Below, piece after piece: positions 62,205 through 64,000 of a stretch of DNA of 64,000 bases. The translations under genes and the position numbers were made by a program. Position 1 is the first letter of the stretch. Every line of letters begins with the position of its first letter. The notes beneath the pieces were generated by a model. The model did no database searches. It saw only the letters and a program-made list of their open reading frames with translations, and was not told the DNA's origin. Origin of the DNA: Phaeodactylibacter sp. (GTDB lineage Bacteria; Bacteroidota; Bacteroidia; Chitinophagales; Saprospiraceae); NCBI RefSeq assembly GCF_022763345.1, contig NZ_JALEGS010000020.1, positions 62,001 to 126,000 of the forward strand, given 5' to 3'.

Positions 62205-63110
62205 TTACTTTTCAATCTCTTTGACAAAGCTATCGGGGTACCTTGGAGCTACTGTCTTTTGGTACTGCTCTGCCTCCGTTCTCGTCTTAAAATTAACGGC
62301 ACATAAGCGGTATACGGTACGGTTATTTGAGCCTTTTACAGGGAATACATGCCCTTGCGCGCCGTAGCGTTCAAGATTGCTCTTTTCCCGATAGGCGTTC
62401 TGGTAGTTCGAGAAGACACCCACCTGCAAGGCAAAGGAACTTTCCGGGCGGTCCATTTTATGGGGTTCCGGGCGGGTATAAATACTAGGGTATTGTTCCG
62501 TGTAAGTCGGACGCACAGATTGTGTCGGGGTTTGAGCCTGGTTTGATTGTTGCGGGGAAACATCAGGAACACTGCCGGGAGCAACATCGGGAATCAGTCT
62601 CGGTCTGTATATTTTGCGGTCTACCGCTTTATAAGCAACCGGGCGTGCAGTGCCACCTCGGGCTTTAGCAGGCATTATGCGGTGTTCCGGTGTATCGTAG
62701 TTGCGAAGCGTGGCCAGCATCTCATTAGCCGTTTGTTTGCCAGTGAGCCCGCCAACAAGTTCCCCTTTTGTACTAAAGATTAAAGTGGTAGGGAGCTGAT
62801 GGATCTCGAACTGATGCTGTAACCGGGCGCCTTCCGGCTGCTCAATATCCACGGCTACTGCCAGGTAGTTGTCCGCAATATAGGTGGCCAGTTTTTCATT
62901 AGAAAAAGTGTATTTGTCCATCCATTGACACTGCTCCACATGGGCAGCTGTAAAATGAAGGAAGAACAATTTACCTTCTGCTTTAGCTTTTTGCTGGATT
63001 TCCTGGTAGTCAGATGCAGTGAACTGAAGTGGATTAGGCTCAGTGATCGAGTCTGCCGCACAAAGGCATAGACTTGGCAGCAGCACTGCCAGGGTGAGTA
63101 AAGTTTTCAT
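62205..63110 (-). CDS. Exported thioredoxin-like protein with SPOR domain and degenerate active site
   Basis: The 301-residue protein begins at the ATG giving MKTLLTLAVLLPSLCLCAAD, a signal peptide; upstream in-frame codons lack one. A thioredoxin-like domain follows (residues about 30-150) with FFLHFTAAHVEQCQWMDKYTF, where the usual WCGPC reads HVEQC: only the second Cys is kept, so it cannot do dithiol chemistry. A linker follows, then a C-terminal SPOR domain (SFALQVGVFSNYQNAYREKS, GHVFPVKGSNNRTVYRLCAV), which binds denuded peptidoglycan at division sites. It may be a chaperone-like or scaffold protein. Confidence 0.88.
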   Translation of the reverse strand: MKTLLTLAVLLPSLCLCAADSITEPNPLQFTASDYQEIQQKAKAEGKLFFLHFTAAHVEQCQWMDKYTFSNEKLATYIADNYLAVAVDIEQPEGARLQHQFEIHQLPTTLIFSTKGELVGGLTGKQTANEMLATLRNYDTPEHRIMPAKARGGTARPVAYKAVDRKIYRPRLIPDVAPGSVPDVSPQQSNQAQTPTQSVRPTYTEQYPSIYTRPEPHKMDRPESSFALQVGVFSNYQNAYREKSNLERYGAQGHVFPVKGSNNRTVYRLCAVNFKTRTEAEQYQKTVAPRYPDSFVKEIEK

Positions 63111-63388
63111 GAGATACGGTTTTCGGTAAATACTAATCTTGACAGGTGTAGTTTTTGTGCACATCATTTGTACGGTCGTTTGAGTAAATAGATTCAAATG
63201 CATAACTCATTTTCCGGCTGGGTTATTACCGAAAAAGGGTTTTCTTATTGTGATTTAGCGGTACTATGATCACGAAAACGTGAAAGCAATACACCGCTAA
63301 TCAGTGTGCTGTTGGATAGTGATTTGCTCTTAGCCTTGCCTAGTGTTGGTTGGTATCAGGAGAAGTGTTGCAAGTAGTGCCTGAATAG
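63111..63388. other. Intergenic stretch without a supported gene
   Basis: About 280 AT-rich bases. It contains the leader and presumably the promoter of the SPOR gene, but nothing else that I can support. Confidence 0.5.
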
Positions 63389-63411
63389 AAAAAAAGCCTT
63401 CTGAAGAGGCT
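63389..63411 (-). terminator. Terminator after the XRE gene
   Basis: AGCCT pairs with AGGCT around TCTGAAG; on the minus strand a run of seven T follows (63395-63389). It lies about 95 bases past the stop of the XRE-type regulator. Confidence 0.65.
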
Positions 63412-63505
63412 GCGGAATATCAGATTCCGACGTTTTGGACTATAAAGATAAGGGAACGGCAAATAACAGTCAAGGACCGGAGGAAAATATTTGGATAAAA
63501 AATAA

Positions 63506-64000
63506 TTATTTTCCTTTGATGTGACACTTTACAAAATCAATTAATGCTTTGTGGTTGCCCGCAAGTTCTTCGGAGGCATCGAAGAGCTCTTCAAACTTCA
63601 TTGCGGCCATTTGGTAGGCTTTTGAGTCGCGCGTCGACTCATCAAGTGAATTGGTCTTATATTCGAAGCAGGTGTGTATACTCTTGATTACTTTGAGAAG
63701 CTCGTCTGCCCGCTTAGTGAACTGTACAATCAGTTCAGCTTCGTTGGCTGATGGGGCTTGATAATGCTCATTGGCTGCCTGAAGGTTGTCATCTATGCTC
63801 AGGTCCCGCTTTGTGAGGTCAAGGATAGGGACACCAAAGAGGTTGGAGAGTTTGAGCAGGTTGCAGATTTTGGGCTCTGCACTGCCATTCTCATAAGAAG
63901 CAATGTTGCCCCGGTTGAGCCCGATACGCCTGCCGAGCTCATCTTGGCTAAGCTTCATCTGCTTGCGCAGAAAGCGGATATTGCGGTGCAAAAGAATCGT
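63506..64000 (-). CDS. XRE-family HTH regulator, start cut by the window edge
   Basis: At least 161 residues: an N-terminal XRE/Cro HTH (HRNIRFLRKQMKLSQDELGRRIGLNRGNIASYENGSAEPKI, shown in two halves: HRNIRFLRKQMKLSQDELG then RRIGLNRGNIASYENGSAEP), then a helical region without recognised ligand domain (ELIVQFTKRADELLKVIKSI, MKFEELFDASEELAGNHKA). A TTG at 63991 is the first internal start candidate, but the frame is open to the edge and a start codon just beyond (giving TILLHRN...) fits family N-termini better. Likely a small transcription repressor or a phase-type regulator. Partial at the 5' end. Confidence 0.9.
   Translation of the reverse strand, partial: TILLHRNIRFLRKQMKLSQDELGRRIGLNRGNIASYENGSAEPKICNLLKLSNLFGVPILDLTKRDLSIDDNLQAANEHYQAPSANEAELIVQFTKRADELLKVIKSIHTCFEYKTNSLDESTRDSKAYQMAAMKFEELFDASEELAGNHKALIDFVKCHIKGK

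Overview
The window reads as chromosome from a marine-type member of the Bacteroidota, most likely class Saprospiria (Lewinella/Phaeodactylibacter-like). Pointers are: secreted proteins with type IX secretion (T9SS) C-terminal sorting domains, SusD-era style lipoproteins, MenA-type menaquinone synthesis, promoters with the Bacteroidota -7 box TAnnTTTG, A/C-rich leaders instead of Shine-Dalgarno sites, and a moderately GC-rich core interrupted by AT-rich accessory patches. The species call is inference; no rRNA gene is present to fix it.

Layout. 0-9 kb: a complete curli (functional amyloid) locus on the minus strand, with three curlins, a CsgE carrying an extra N-terminal CsgH-like domain, CsgF, a CsgG with a beta-barrel-like C-terminal extension, and a beta-propeller lipoprotein. 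Two small AraC-type regulators lie upstream. A sigma-54-like promoter element stands ahead of the operon and is repeated at the left window edge, a terminator sits inside the operon between curlins and assembly genes, and a hairpin lies between the first two curlins. 9-13 kb: an M16 peptidase, a TonB gene broken by one stop codon, and a periplasmic protein with three TonB-C-like domains. 13-18.5 kb: an accessory patch around methylmalonyl-CoA mutase, with a DUF3800 protein, a possible 5S rRNA tail relic, a DUF433/DUF5615 toxin-antitoxin pair, a phage antirepressor-like gene and a 26-bp perfect palindrome. 18.5-28 kb: a TlpA-type lipoprotein, an epimerase, a FIST-domain/histidine kinase pair with a divergent STAS-like gene, Sua5, an MFS transporter and a rhodanese. 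28-29.5 kb: an AbiE toxin-antitoxin pair with an operator over its start codon. 29.6-48.3 kb: mainly housekeeping genes (GumN-like, VOC, fumC, sod, recN, fabI, SDRs, two Hsp20s, tandem thioredoxin proteins, thiL, M28 peptidase, serine hydrolase, ECF sigma factor). 48.4-58 kb: 2,4-dienoyl-CoA reductase, two T9SS-exported proteins, a hairpin repeat array and an acyl-CoA dehydrogenase. 58-64 kb: a PAS-MenA fusion with a TspO-like gene, an outer-membrane protein, hutI, a thioredoxin-SPOR protein and an XRE regulator cut by the window edge.

How the genes work together. The curli locus is the standout. Curlins, secretion adaptor, nucleator-exposure factor and pore are all present, but two assembly factors have acquired extra domains and transcription appears to be tuned inside the operon. 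A second theme is fatty-acid metabolism: the dienoyl-CoA reductase and the acyl-CoA dehydrogenase, about 9 kb apart, share a near-palindromic upstream element (TAGCGAAAATTCGCTA type) that looks like a common operator. A third is the TspO-like/PAS-MenA pair, which suggests redox or light sensing coupled to quinone synthesis. Several proteins keep a fold but have lost catalytic residues (a metzincin-like T9SS protein and a thioredoxin-SPOR protein).
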